NCBI RefSeq assembly: GCF_014645735.1
Contig: NZ_BMMH01000020.1
Span: forward strand, 1-64,000
Direction: 5' to 3'
Source: Nocardia jinanensis
Lineage (GTDB): Bacteria; Actinomycetota; Actinomycetes; Mycobacteriales; Mycobacteriaceae
Length of the DNA stretch: 64,000 bases
Part shown: in pieces, positions 26,043-34,637 of the stretch
Position numbering within the stretch: position 1 is the first letter of the stretch
How the letters are laid out: each line of letters starts with the position of its first letter
Notes under the pieces: generated by a model
Databases searched by the model: none
The model's input: the letters and a program-made list of their open reading frames with translations, nothing else
What the model was told of the DNA's origin: nothing
Translations under genes and position numbers: made by a program

Positions 26043-26534
26043 TCAGGCGCAGGCGACGCTGGTCAGCCGGTGCGGGCGCCGCGCGCATACGGAACGTACC
26101 GCCGCGCCGATCGCGACCACCGGGGGGATCCAGCGGGCTTCTTCCGGGCCGACACCCCAGCTGGCCGAACCGGCCGAGAGGTGGGTGGGCGGCAGCGGGA
26201 TGCCGTCGCCGTCGGTGTGCACGACCGCGCCGGCCTGCCGCAGCGCCTCGATCGCACGCGGGGCCTTGCGCATCCCGGTGACGAGGTGGATCTCCCGACG
26301 CTCGGCGCCCGGGATCTCGATCACCGGACCGGTCAGGTTGTTCGCGCGCATGTAGCGGCGGACCGACGCGGCCAACTCCCCGGTGACCTCGACGGCGGAC
26401 AGGTCTTCGTCGGTGATCAGGCACAGACCGTTGGTCGTTTCGGCGACCGTCCAGCCACGCTGGGCGTAATCCCGCGCGGCAGCGGACTTTGCGGCCGCCG
26501 AGACGGAAGTCGGAAACGTCGTACGCACTGTCAT
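26043..26534 (-). CDS. Hypothetical protein, possibly prim-pol-like
   Basis: Protein of 163 residues from ATG 26534 (GGGGAATGGAG precedes it). Its layout (GWTVAETTNGLCLITDED, an RR-containing middle, ALRQAGAVVHTDGDGIPLPPT, then a WIPP motif) vaguely recalls the short actinobacterial proteins annotated as bifunctional DNA primase/polymerase N-terminal domain. I cannot see the catalytic acidic residues of such enzymes, so no activity is assigned. No membrane segment. Confidence 0.6.
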   Translation of the reverse strand: MTVRTTFPTSVSAAAKSAAARDYAQRGWTVAETTNGLCLITDEDLSAVEVTGELAASVRRYMRANNLTGPVIEIPGAERREIHLVTGMRKAPRAIEALRQAGAVVHTDGDGIPLPPTHLSAGSASWGVGPEEARWIPPVVAIGAAVRSVCARRPHRLTSVACA

Positions 26535-26732
26535 CTCCATTCCCCGGTATAGATAAGCTCCGGCTTTCATGGGTCGTATCGGTGCCGGGTGCCCGGGGCG
26601 TTACGCCGTTCCAGCGATTTTTTTCGACTGTCGGCTTCCTCTCATTTGTGGCAGCAGTCGACATCCACTGGTACTGGACGATCGTCGGGATCCTGGTTGG
26701 CTTCGCGCGCGGAATCCGGGGAGGATTCCGTT

Positions 26733-27389
26733 ATGGCCAGCGAGGCAGCGGACGAATCCCCGAGAACCGGTCCGGCGGCGGCCGGAGCACCTGAGCCGGC
26801 GGTTTCTCCCGCACCGGCCGGTAGTGCCGGAGTAAGACCGCCGGAGCAGGACGATACTGCGGAATCGCCGGGTCGGCGAATCAGGCGGAAACTCAGCTGG
26901 CGCGCGGAAGCGGCGCGACGCTTCGCCGACGCGGCCGCGGCCGAGGAGGCGGAATCCCGCCCGGAACCGGGTGACCGGGCCGAAGCGGTCCGGTACTGGG
27001 GCGCCGACGCGGTGCGCGGACTGCTGGATGTGCAGTTCCGCCGTCCGGCGACCAGGACGCTGTTACCGCTGGTCTATCTGCTCGGACTGGTGTTCGCGGT
27101 GGCCGCTCCGGTGGTGGTCACCGTCCTCGCGTGGCGGGTATCCGCGCTGCTCGGCGTGGTCGCGGCGCTGCTGGCGATACCGTTCGCGCTGACGATCGCC
27201 GCGGCGGTCCGTCTGTTCCTGGAGTTCCTGGTGAACGCCTCCAGGCTCGCGACCCGGGTGGAGCACATCAGTGACCTCGCCGATGATCTGTTCCAGGTGC
27301 TGTCGGAGGTCGCCGAACCGGTGAACCAGTTGTCCGAGGATGTACGGGCGGTGCAGTTCTGGCGTTTCCGCCGCGGACCCCGCAAATAG
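26733..27389 (+). CDS. DUF4282 membrane protein
   Basis: Protein of 218 residues. The N-terminal about 85 residues are a disordered Ala/Pro/Glu-rich tail. The C-terminal part is a DUF4282 module with two hydrophobic helices (TLLPLVYLLGLVFAVAAPVV and the ALLGVVAALLAIPFALTIAA stretch) and a conserved FLEFLVNASRLATRVEHI segment. Function is unknown; the family is membrane-associated and widespread in actinobacteria. The ATG at 26733 is preferred; the frame is open further upstream without family-like sequence. Confidence 0.8.
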   Translation: MASEAADESPRTGPAAAGAPEPAVSPAPAGSAGVRPPEQDDTAESPGRRIRRKLSWRAEAARRFADAAAAEEAESRPEPGDRAEAVRYWGADAVRGLLDVQFRRPATRTLLPLVYLLGLVFAVAAPVVVTVLAWRVSALLGVVAALLAIPFALTIAAAVRLFLEFLVNASRLATRVEHISDLADDLFQVLSEVAEPVNQLSEDVRAVQFWRFRRGPRK

Positions 27390-27508
27390 CCGAGCGGGCT
27401 GTGGCGAATCGCTCAGCGGTTGCGCGCCCGTATAACTCGGTGGCCGCGATCCGGATCACTCGGCGGGTGTACGGCCGAAGCCTTCGACTGCCCGGCACCC
27501 GTGTCGTT

Positions 27509-28063
27509 TCAGCTGCCGCGCAGCCGCGGGGCAGCGGCGTCCTTGGCGGAACGTAGATAGGTGAGCCGCCGCCCGTCGCGTCCGGTCTCCGGCCACTCGA
27601 TCGCCAGATCCGGATCGAAGGCGTCCATATCGTGGTCGTGTTCGGGGCTGTACTCGAGGGAGCACAGATAAGTGAGGACCGAATCGTCCTGCAGGGAGAG
27701 CACTGCGTGCCCGAGTCCCTCGGACAGGAAGACCGAGCGGCGATAGATATCGTCCAGTACCACGCTGTCCCAGCGGCCGAAGGTGGGCGAATCAGCCCGC
27801 AGGTCGATCACGACGTCGAGGAACGCGCCGCGCCCACAGGTCACGTATTTGGCCTGCCCCGGTGGATCGTCGGTGTAGTGGATGCCGCGCAGCACTCCGG
27901 CGGCGGAGACAGAGGTGTTGACCTGGAGCAGATCGAAGGACCGGCCGGTGGCCTTCTCGAACTCCGAGGCCCGGAAGGTCTCGGCGAAGGCGCCCCGATC
28001 GTCGCCGTGGATCTTCGGAGTGAAAACCCAGGCGCCGGGGACCGACATCTCACTGATCCGCAT
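27509..28063 (-). CDS. rmlC: dTDP-4-dehydrorhamnose 3,5-epimerase RmlC
   Basis: Cupin-fold epimerase of 184 residues, third step of dTDP-L-rhamnose synthesis. Characteristic stretches are PKIHGDDRGAFAETF, LLQVNTSVSAAGVLRGIHYT with the catalytic His, and FLSEGLGHAVLSLQDDS. It begins eight bases after rmlA and is surely co-transcribed with it. Rhamnose is needed for the linker that joins arabinogalactan to peptidoglycan. Confidence 0.95.
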   Translation of the reverse strand: MRISEMSVPGAWVFTPKIHGDDRGAFAETFRASEFEKATGRSFDLLQVNTSVSAAGVLRGIHYTDDPPGQAKYVTCGRGAFLDVVIDLRADSPTFGRWDSVVLDDIYRRSVFLSEGLGHAVLSLQDDSVLTYLCSLEYSPEHDHDMDAFDPDLAIEWPETGRDGRRLTYLRSAKDAAAPRLRGS

Positions 28064-28071
28064 CTACCCAC

Positions 28072-28944
28072 TCACCAACTTCGTCCGCGCTCGAGCAGAT
28101 CGAGCAGGTACTTACCGTAACCGGAGCGGGTGAGCGGATCGGCGAGCAGGCACAGTTGCTCGTCGTCGATATAGCCCATCCGCCACGCGACCTCCTCCGG
28201 GACGCCGATCTTCAGGCCCTGCCGCTCCTCGATGGTGCGGACGTAGTTGGCGGCGTCCAGTAGCGAGTCGAAGGTCCCGGTATCCAGCCACGCGGTGCCG
28301 CGAGCCAGGACGTCGACACTGAGCCTGCCCGCTTCCAGATAGGCCCGGTTGATATCGCTGATCTCGTATTCACCGCGGGCCGAGGGTCGCAGCCCGCGCG
28401 CGATCTCCACCACGTCGTTGTCGTAGAAGTACAGCCCTGGGACCGCGTAGTTGGACCGCGGCTGTTTCGGTTTCTCCTCGATGGAAACCGCCTTACCGTG
28501 GGCGAATTCGACCACACCGTAGGCGGTGGGATCGGATACCCGGTAGGCGAAGATGGCACCGCCGTCGAGTTCGGCGAACCGGTGCAGGCTCGTACCGAGA
28601 CCGGGCCCGTGGAAGATGTTGTCGCCCAGGACCAGTGCGGCGCAATCGCCGCCGATATGGTCGGCACCCAGTACGAACGCCCGGGCGAGACCATCGGGAA
28701 CCGGCTGCACGACGTAGTCGATCCTGATGCCGAACTGGGACCCGTCGCCGAGGAGCCGGGCGAACGATTCGGCGTCCTCGGGCGTGGTGATCACGAGGAT
28801 GTCCCGGATCCCGGCCAGCATGAGAGTGGACAGCGGATAGTAGACCATCGGTTTGTCGTAGACCGGGACCAGCTGTTTGCTCACCCCGCGCGTGATCGGA
28901 TGCAAACGCGACCCGGTGCCGCCCGCCAGTATGATTCCGCGCAT
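28072..28944 (-). CDS. rmlA: Glucose-1-phosphate thymidylyltransferase RmlA
   Basis: Nucleotidyltransferase of 290 residues that makes dTDP-glucose from Glc-1-P and dTTP. The signature GGTGSRLHPITRGVSKQLVP is at the N-terminus, followed by YDKPMVYYPLSTLM, and GDNIFHG and EEKPKQPRS further on. First gene of the rmlAC pair; rmlB is 4.6 kb away on the other strand. Confidence 0.96.
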   Translation of the reverse strand: MRGIILAGGTGSRLHPITRGVSKQLVPVYDKPMVYYPLSTLMLAGIRDILVITTPEDAESFARLLGDGSQFGIRIDYVVQPVPDGLARAFVLGADHIGGDCAALVLGDNIFHGPGLGTSLHRFAELDGGAIFAYRVSDPTAYGVVEFAHGKAVSIEEKPKQPRSNYAVPGLYFYDNDVVEIARGLRPSARGEYEISDINRAYLEAGRLSVDVLARGTAWLDTGTFDSLLDAANYVRTIEERQGLKIGVPEEVAWRMGYIDDEQLCLLADPLTRSGYGKYLLDLLERGRSW

Positions 28945-29277
28945 ATCCGGTCAGTGTGCCAGCCCGCGTGTGCGCGGCCGCGTGCGGCGGTGTTCCAGAA
29001 CCGGTGCGGCGGTCAGGGGGGTACCGGAACCGGCGGCCGCCGCCGGTGATCCGGCTCATGTGGTAAGACCTGGGTACCGTTTGGTATCCAGCTGCCTGGG
29101 TACTCCGGGAAAATGAGGGCGATACAGGGATCCGAAGCAGATCCGTCTCGATATTTTTGTTGAGGATTCGGTCGAGTATCCGCCCGAATTCCGTGCCGGT
29201 ACGGCTTCCGTGCGCGGCCGCGATATTGCGCCCTCGAGATCTGATAGGTATGAAATAGGATTGAGAGGGGAGATGCT
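28945..29277. other. Divergent intergenic region, AT-rich near the right end
   Basis: No gene fits these 333 bases. The left half is typical GC-rich DNA. From about 29130 the composition becomes AT-richer (GATATTTTTGTTGAGGATTC and beyond), continuing into the first part of the ATP-grasp gene. It must hold the promoters of rmlA (-) and of the ATP-grasp gene (+). Confidence 0.6.
29226..29254 (+). promoter_or_regulatory. Possible promoter of the ATP-grasp gene
   Basis: TTGCGC (29226-29231) and TATGAA (29249-29254) are spaced by 17 bases, 24 bases before the TTG start. Fits a sigma-70-type promoter for a nearly leaderless short 5' region, but the match is weak and only by eye. Confidence 0.3.
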
Positions 29278-30525
29278 TTGTCGGTTCCGGCTGTCGAATC
29301 AAGAAATCGAAACCCGGATAAGGGGTATATAGCGCTGCTGGGTTGGAGCCTCAATGCGGTAGAGGCGATCGACCGATTCGACCGGCGTTATGTGGTGGTC
29401 GCCCCGGAATGGGCGGAAGAATACTGTAACGCGCACGGTATACCTTATATTCGCTGGAATTTCGAAAGGCTCAACGAACGTTCGGTCGAAATCGCCGAGA
29501 CGTTGCGCGATATGGGTGTGGACGTTGCCATCCCGATCTTCGAGGAAACCGTCGAGTGGGCGGGAGCGATAAATTCTGTCCTGATGAACAACCCGCGATT
29601 GTTCGGTCAGGCCATGTTGTTGCGGGACAAGGCCCTGATGAAACGCCGCGCACAGCTCGGCGGTATCAGGGTGGGTATATTCGAGGAAGCACACGAGCGC
29701 GATGACGTGATCCGATTTCTCAAACGGGTCAACCAGACATTGATGAAGCTCGACGGCGACCCGAACGATCCCATCCACATCAAGGCGTTCGACAAGGCGG
29801 GCTGCCTGGGGCATCGGGTGATCCGGACGCCCGACGAGATCGAGACCATCCCCGATGACGACTTCCCGGTCCTCATGGAATCCCACCTCGACGGCTGGGA
29901 ATTCGCGGTCGAGGCCTGGATCCACGACGGCAAGATCCGGTTCCTGAACATCTCGGAATACGTGACACTGGGTTATTCCGTTTTCGTGCCGGCGACACCG
30001 GAACTGGAACAGTACCGGCCGGAGATAACCCGCCAGGTGGAACGGCTCATCAAAACTTTCGATATCGAATTCGGATTCGTGCATCCCGAGTACTTCGTCA
30101 CCAGCGACGGCGAGATGTATTTCGGTGAAGTCGCCTACCGGCCGCCGGGGTTCAAGGTGTTCGAGTTGCTGGAGCGGTCCTACGGGTTCAATGCCTACCA
30201 CGGGCTGGTCCTCGCATTCGACCCGAAGACGACAGAAGAGGAGATAGCGGACTTCTTCCCGAAGGAGGTGGTGGACGCCAAAGGGCATGCCGGTACCTTC
30301 GGGGTCTACCCGCGCCGTCGGGTGGTCAGTCGATTGTCGATACCGGAGGAGACCGAAGATCATGAGTATTTCGAAACACATGAGCTCAGTGCTCCGGCGA
30401 CCGAGAAAGTCATGAAACGCACAGCATTCGGAAACCATTGGGGTCTTCTGTACTTCTTCGGGGAGGACCCGTACACTCTCCGGGATCTGTTGAAAAGGCA
30501 GGAAGAGCTCGATTTCTATATTTGA
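29278..30525 (+). CDS. ATP-grasp ligase of unknown substrate
   Basis: ATP-grasp enzyme of 415 residues, a fold that joins a carboxylate to an amine or thiol through an acyl-phosphate. Visible features are an N-terminal GWSLNAVEAID Rossmann-like start, NPRLFGQAMLLRDKALMKRRA as the central linker, a lysine region around IHIKAFDKAGCLGHRV, ESHLDGWEFAVEAW and a metal-binding FGEVAYRPPG. The last differs from the common E-x-N-x-R, as in some amino-acid or peptide ligases. A C-terminal extension of about 90 residues follows. TTG 29278 is chosen because GAGGGGAG precedes it; the nearby ATG at 29273 is out of frame. It is followed 39 bases later by the 661-residue gene, with which it probably forms an operon. 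Substrate unknown. Confidence 0.8.
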   Translation: MSVPAVESRNRNPDKGYIALLGWSLNAVEAIDRFDRRYVVVAPEWAEEYCNAHGIPYIRWNFERLNERSVEIAETLRDMGVDVAIPIFEETVEWAGAINSVLMNNPRLFGQAMLLRDKALMKRRAQLGGIRVGIFEEAHERDDVIRFLKRVNQTLMKLDGDPNDPIHIKAFDKAGCLGHRVIRTPDEIETIPDDDFPVLMESHLDGWEFAVEAWIHDGKIRFLNISEYVTLGYSVFVPATPELEQYRPEITRQVERLIKTFDIEFGFVHPEYFVTSDGEMYFGEVAYRPPGFKVFELLERSYGFNAYHGLVLAFDPKTTEEEIADFFPKEVVDAKGHAGTFGVYPRRRVVSRLSIPEETEDHEYFETHELSAPATEKVMKRTAFGNHWGLLYFFGEDPYTLRDLLKRQEELDFYI

Positions 30526-30564
30526 TCCGTTGTCGGCAACGGGTTCGTCGGGGAGGTTCGGCGA

Positions 30565-32550
30565 TTGAGTCCACTCAGCAGCGGTGGGGAGTCCATGGAC
30601 AGGCATCTGGCCAGATTGGACGACGCCACCCAGGCACTTGCGGATGCCGGAGACTTCGGTAAGCAGGTCAAGCTGTCGCGAGTATTCGGCGCCCTGCGCC
30701 GGGTACTGCTGCTGCCCGGCGGCTGCACCGCGGTGCGGTCACGCGCGGCACGGCTGGACATCGCCGGGCTTTTCCTCGGTACGGACTGGGCACGCCCGCA
30801 GATCCTCATCCCATCGCTGAGCAGTGGTTCGCTGCGCAGCACCAATCCGGACACCGTCGTCCTGGAAACGGTGAGCAATCTGCGGCTCCTGGAGGTCGCC
30901 AAGGGTGCCTATGTGCACCCGCTGGTCTCCGCGGAACAGGCCCACCACCATCTGTCGCAGGTCCTCGCCATCAATCTGTCGTTGCTGTTCACGCCGCCGT
31001 CGGAGGCCGAGCGGACACAGCAGGGACGAATGGCCCAGGTGTCGCGGGAACTGCTGCGGCATCTGGTGGAGGAGGTGGGATACGAGAAGGTCCTCGAGAA
31101 TCTGGTCGACGAGATCTGGCGGATCCTGCGGCAGCGCCCGATCCAGGTCGAGCCGGTCAAGCAGATGATCACCCAGATCGCCGTCGCGCGCAGTAATCCC
31201 GATATCGATCTGGGCGCGGGTGGTCTGGGCGCGGACCGGCTGATCAGCAGCCTCTACGGCACCACCGAAGCCTGCCGCGAGGATCCCGGTGTCGAGGTCT
31301 ACCGCGCTCGGCTGGAGACGATGGACGACAACGCGCTGCAGTACGAGACGGCGGGTTTCGCGCGATCGATGCACGATACGGGGCTGGTCTCGCCCTACCA
31401 CGCGGTACTGCTGCGCTTCCTGCTGGGCAAGGGCGAATACCTCCTGGGCGAAGCGCTGGGCTTGTCCAGCACCGGTCGCGAATGTCTGCTCTGTTATCAC
31501 GAACTGGTGCGGCGGCTGATCGACGAGACCGTGCACGTCGAGACGGCGCAGTGTATCTACGGGCTGGCGTCGATGCTGGAACGCGGCATCCTCTACCAGC
31601 CCCCGGTCGCCCCGGCGCTGTGGCGGCAACTGGCATTGCAGTTGTCGGCGCATTCCGAGCAGCGTCTGACCCAGGTCTTCGGATCCGAGCCGTCGCCCCG
31701 TGCCCGGCTGCTGTCGGGCATGCTGTCGGTGCTCGGGCTGCCGCTGGGGATAGGGCAGGGCGACAACCCGACCTGCCAGTCCGCGCGGGCGCTGTCGATG
31801 TGGTCCTACAACGACCCCGACTATCTGCTGCAGACGCTGGCCTGGGCCGTACGCGACGACGAGGTCGTGATGCACTTCGAGGGCGAGCCGATCTCCTCAC
31901 GGAACAGTGCCGGCGGACTCGCCACCGAACTGCCGATGGACCTGGACCCGGTATCCCTACTGGTCGTGCCGCATCTGGATCGTATCTACGCGGAGATGGG
32001 ACGGCGCTGTATCGGCCGGGAGGGCGACCCTCATCGCTGGATCAATCCCGAATTCCACGGTTGGTGGTCGGGCCGCGGCTTCCGGATCAATGTCGACGTG
32101 GCCACCGGCAACCTGACCGACCTGGACGAATTCCTGCGGCACTTCTATGCCAGTTATCACCCCTTCTACAACGGTAATCAGCCGCTGATCCACCCGCAGC
32201 CGGCCGGCGTGGCGGTGACCGACAGTGCCGCCCGTTTCGTGGGCTGGCACGCGATCACGGTGCTGCGGGTGGCACTGGACCCCCAGGAGCAGATGCGGGT
32301 CTACTTCTACAATCCCAACAACGACAGCGGCCAGGACTGGGGCGACGGGGTGGTGGTCGGCACCGCCGGGCACGCCGAACGGTTCGGCGAAGCCTCGTTG
32401 CCGTTCGAACAGTTCGCCTCGCGCCTCTACATCTTCCACTTCGATCCGCTCGAGCCCGGCGAGCTGGCCTCGGTCGACCGGGAGGAGCTGGACCGGGTGG
32501 TCGGCTACGTCCACCGCAGCTGGGGTGCCACCCGGTTGCCCGCCGGATGA
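30565..32550 (+). CDS. 661-aa protein with papain-like Cys/His/Asn signature
   Basis: I do not recognise a named family. The N-terminal about 390 residues are mostly helical and polar, with no membrane segment or signal peptide. The C-terminal part has the order of a papain-like active site: Cys404 in DNPTCQSARALSMW, His562 in GWHAITVLRV, and Asn583/Asn585 in VYFYNPNNDSGQDWGDG. The last two recall the 'HA-hydrophobic-V' and 'N-x-W-G' motifs of C1-like peptidases. A cysteine peptidase, transamidase or transglutaminase-like activity is an inference. TTG 30565 has GGGGAGG eight bases before it; an ATG at 30595 would be shorter. It ends four bases from the convergent oxidoreductase gene. Confidence 0.75.
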   Translation: MSPLSSGGESMDRHLARLDDATQALADAGDFGKQVKLSRVFGALRRVLLLPGGCTAVRSRAARLDIAGLFLGTDWARPQILIPSLSSGSLRSTNPDTVVLETVSNLRLLEVAKGAYVHPLVSAEQAHHHLSQVLAINLSLLFTPPSEAERTQQGRMAQVSRELLRHLVEEVGYEKVLENLVDEIWRILRQRPIQVEPVKQMITQIAVARSNPDIDLGAGGLGADRLISSLYGTTEACREDPGVEVYRARLETMDDNALQYETAGFARSMHDTGLVSPYHAVLLRFLLGKGEYLLGEALGLSSTGRECLLCYHELVRRLIDETVHVETAQCIYGLASMLERGILYQPPVAPALWRQLALQLSAHSEQRLTQVFGSEPSPRARLLSGMLSVLGLPLGIGQGDNPTCQSARALSMWSYNDPDYLLQTLAWAVRDDEVVMHFEGEPISSRNSAGGLATELPMDLDPVSLLVVPHLDRIYAEMGRRCIGREGDPHRWINPEFHGWWSGRGFRINVDVATGNLTDLDEFLRHFYASYHPFYNGNQPLIHPQPAGVAVTDSAARFVGWHAITVLRVALDPQEQMRVYFYNPNNDSGQDWGDGVVVGTAGHAERFGEASLPFEQFASRLYIFHFDPLEPGELASVDREELDRVVGYVHRSWGATRLPAG

Positions 32551-32554
32551 TCGT

Positions 32555-33376
32555 TCAGTCGCGGTATCGTTCGACCAGTTTCGCGAGTTCGTCCAGGTCG
32601 CGCAGCGAATCCGCCTCCGGCCGCGTTTCCAGCTTCAGGGTCACCCGTTCCACGCCGGCCTCGGCGTAGGCGTCGAGTACTGCCGGGTCCGCCGGGGCCG
32701 GGGTGACCGTCACCGGCAGACCGGTGGCGGTGAACTCGGCCAGCTGGGCGGGTACCGCGGCGGCATCGGCCACACCGTTGGGAATCCATCCCACACCGTG
32801 CCGGATCGCGCGGCGCGCCGCGACCTCCCCACCACCGATGAAGATGGGCGGATGGGGTTGCCGGTGCGGTTTGGGCCAGGCGTAGATCGGATCGAAATCG
32901 ACGAATTTTCCGTGGTATTCGGCAAGGTCCTCGGTCCAGATCCGCACGATGGCCTCGAGTTGCTCGTCGAGCAGAGCTCCGCGGGTGCGCGGATCGGTGC
33001 CGTGATCGGCCATCTCTTCCCGGTTCCAGCCGACGCCCACCCCGAAGACCACCCGGCCGCCGGAGATCTGGTCGAGGGTCGCGACCTCCTTCGCGGTGTG
33101 GATGAGATCCCGCTGGATCAGCAGCGTGACCCCGGTGCCCAGTACGAGCCGATCGGTGACCGCCGCGATCGCGCCCAGCACGACGAATGGGTCGAGGGTG
33201 CGGAAATAGACTCGGGGCAGGTCGCCGCCGCCGGGGTACGCGGACTCCCGGCTCGCGGGGATATGCGAATGCTCGGCGAGGAACAGCGATTCGAAACCGC
33301 GTTCCTCCAGTGCCGGGCCCAGCACGGTCCCGTTGATTCCTTCGTCGGTCAGGAAGGTGTTGACGCCGATCTTCAT
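32555..33376 (-). CDS. LLM-class F420-dependent oxidoreductase
   Basis: Luciferase-like TIM-barrel oxidoreductase of 273 residues, of the TIGR03619-like actinobacterial F420 group. It has MKIGVNTFLTDEG at the N-terminus, FLAEHSHIP, LVLGTGVTLLIQRDLIHTAKEVATLD, GRVVFGVGVGWNREEM and HPPIFIGGGEVAARRA. The start at 33376 (MKIG) is family-like; an ATG at 33394 would add six residues. Transcribed divergently from rmlB. Substrate unknown, and position inside the rml locus need not imply rhamnose chemistry. Confidence 0.85.
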   Translation of the reverse strand: MKIGVNTFLTDEGINGTVLGPALEERGFESLFLAEHSHIPASRESAYPGGGDLPRVYFRTLDPFVVLGAIAAVTDRLVLGTGVTLLIQRDLIHTAKEVATLDQISGGRVVFGVGVGWNREEMADHGTDPRTRGALLDEQLEAIVRIWTEDLAEYHGKFVDFDPIYAWPKPHRQPHPPIFIGGGEVAARRAIRHGVGWIPNGVADAAAVPAQLAEFTATGLPVTVTPAPADPAVLDAYAEAGVERVTLKLETRPEADSLRDLDELAKLVERYRD

Positions 33377-33575
33377 GACAGGTCCGAACGCCATATCCCC
33401 CCGCGAATATTTCACCCGCCGGGCCCGCGGTCGCTTCGGTACCCGCCAACGGCCGAGAGCAATGGCCACGAGGTGTGGAGGTTGTTGCGGTACCCGGGAA
33501 CGGCGCAGGTCGGCGCCTTCGGCGTCGCCGAATCGCCGTCGGTGCGGCGGGTCGGGCACGACGTACAGTGAACCC

Positions 33576-34586
33576 GTGCGTCTACTCGTGACCGGTGGAG
33601 CCGGATTCATCGGAGCCAATTTCGTACAGCTCACCGTCGCCGAACGGCCGGATACGACGGTTACGGTGCTGGACGCGCTCACCTACGCGGGCAATCGGGC
33701 CTCGCTCGATCCGGTGGCCGATCGGATCGACTTCGTACACGGCGATATCGCCGATCTGGACCTGGTCGACGAGTTGGTCAGCGGTGTGGACGCGGTGGTC
33801 CACTTCGCCGCCGAATCGCACAATGACAACTCGCTGGCCGAACCCTGGCCTTTCGTGCAGACCAATATCGTCGGCACCTATTCACTGCTGCAGGCGGTCC
33901 GGCGCCACGATGTGCGCTACCACCACGTCTCCACCGACGAGGTCTACGGAGACCTCGCACCCCAGGACCCCCCGTTCTCCGAACACACGGCCTACAACCC
34001 CTCGAGTCCGTACTCGGCGACCAAGGCCGCCAGCGATATGCTGGTCCGCGCCTGGGTGCGTTCCTTCGGCCTCCGCGCCACGCTCTCGAACTGCTCCAAC
34101 AACTATGGGCCCTACCAGCATGTGGAGAAGTTCATTCCACGCCAGATCACCAATCTGATCGAAGGCGTGCGCCCGCGGCTCTACGGTGCCGGCCATCAGA
34201 TCCGCGACTGGATCCATGTGGAGGACCACAATCGCGCGGTCTGGGATGTGCTCGACCGGGGCCGGATCGGCCGTACCTATCTGATCGGCGCCGATAGTGA
34301 ACTGGACAACCGGACGGTGGTGGAACTGCTCCTCGCCGAATTCGGCCGGGAACCCGATGATTTCGACCATGTCACCGATCGCGCCGGACACGACCAGCGC
34401 TACGCCATAGACGCCGGTCCGCTGCGGGAGGAACTCGGCTGGGCACCCCGCTACGCGGACTTCCGGGCCGGGCTGTCGGCCACCGTCGCCTGGTACCGGG
34501 AGCACGAATCCTGGTGGCGGCCGGTCAAAGCCGCCACCGAGCGCGCCTACACCGACGCGGGGGAGCGGACGATATCCCTCCCGTGA
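33576..34586 (+). CDS. rmlB: dTDP-glucose 4,6-dehydratase RmlB
   Basis: Extended SDR of 336 residues that converts dTDP-glucose to the 4-keto-6-deoxy sugar. NAD motif GGAGFIGANF at the start, HFAAESHNDNS, STDEVYGDL with catalytic Thr-Asp-Glu, and YSATKAASDML with the Tyr-x3-Lys. GTG 33576 gives the standard N-terminus; the open frame upstream is not coding. It belongs functionally with rmlA/rmlC on the other side of the ATP-grasp pair. Confidence 0.95.
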   Translation: MRLLVTGGAGFIGANFVQLTVAERPDTTVTVLDALTYAGNRASLDPVADRIDFVHGDIADLDLVDELVSGVDAVVHFAAESHNDNSLAEPWPFVQTNIVGTYSLLQAVRRHDVRYHHVSTDEVYGDLAPQDPPFSEHTAYNPSSPYSATKAASDMLVRAWVRSFGLRATLSNCSNNYGPYQHVEKFIPRQITNLIEGVRPRLYGAGHQIRDWIHVEDHNRAVWDVLDRGRIGRTYLIGADSELDNRTVVELLLAEFGREPDDFDHVTDRAGHDQRYAIDAGPLREELGWAPRYADFRAGLSATVAWYREHESWWRPVKAATERAYTDAGERTISLP

Positions 34587-34620
34587 GCTACCCGGTCCGG
34601 CGCTGCGGACCGGGTAGCTC
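34585..34620. terminator. Perfect 14-bp hairpin after rmlB
   Basis: GAGCTACCCGGTCC (34585-34598) pairs with GGACCGGGTAGCTC (34607-34620), overlapping the rmlB stop by two bases. It serves rmlB and the convergent DUF2142 gene. Confidence 0.8.
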
Positions 34621-34637
34621 ACCGGAGGAGAGAGCCG

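Noticed and set aside
29273..29335. ATG start for the ATP-grasp gene
   Set aside because: The ATG at 29273 is out of frame and soon reaches a stop; TTG 29278 after GAGGGGAG fits.
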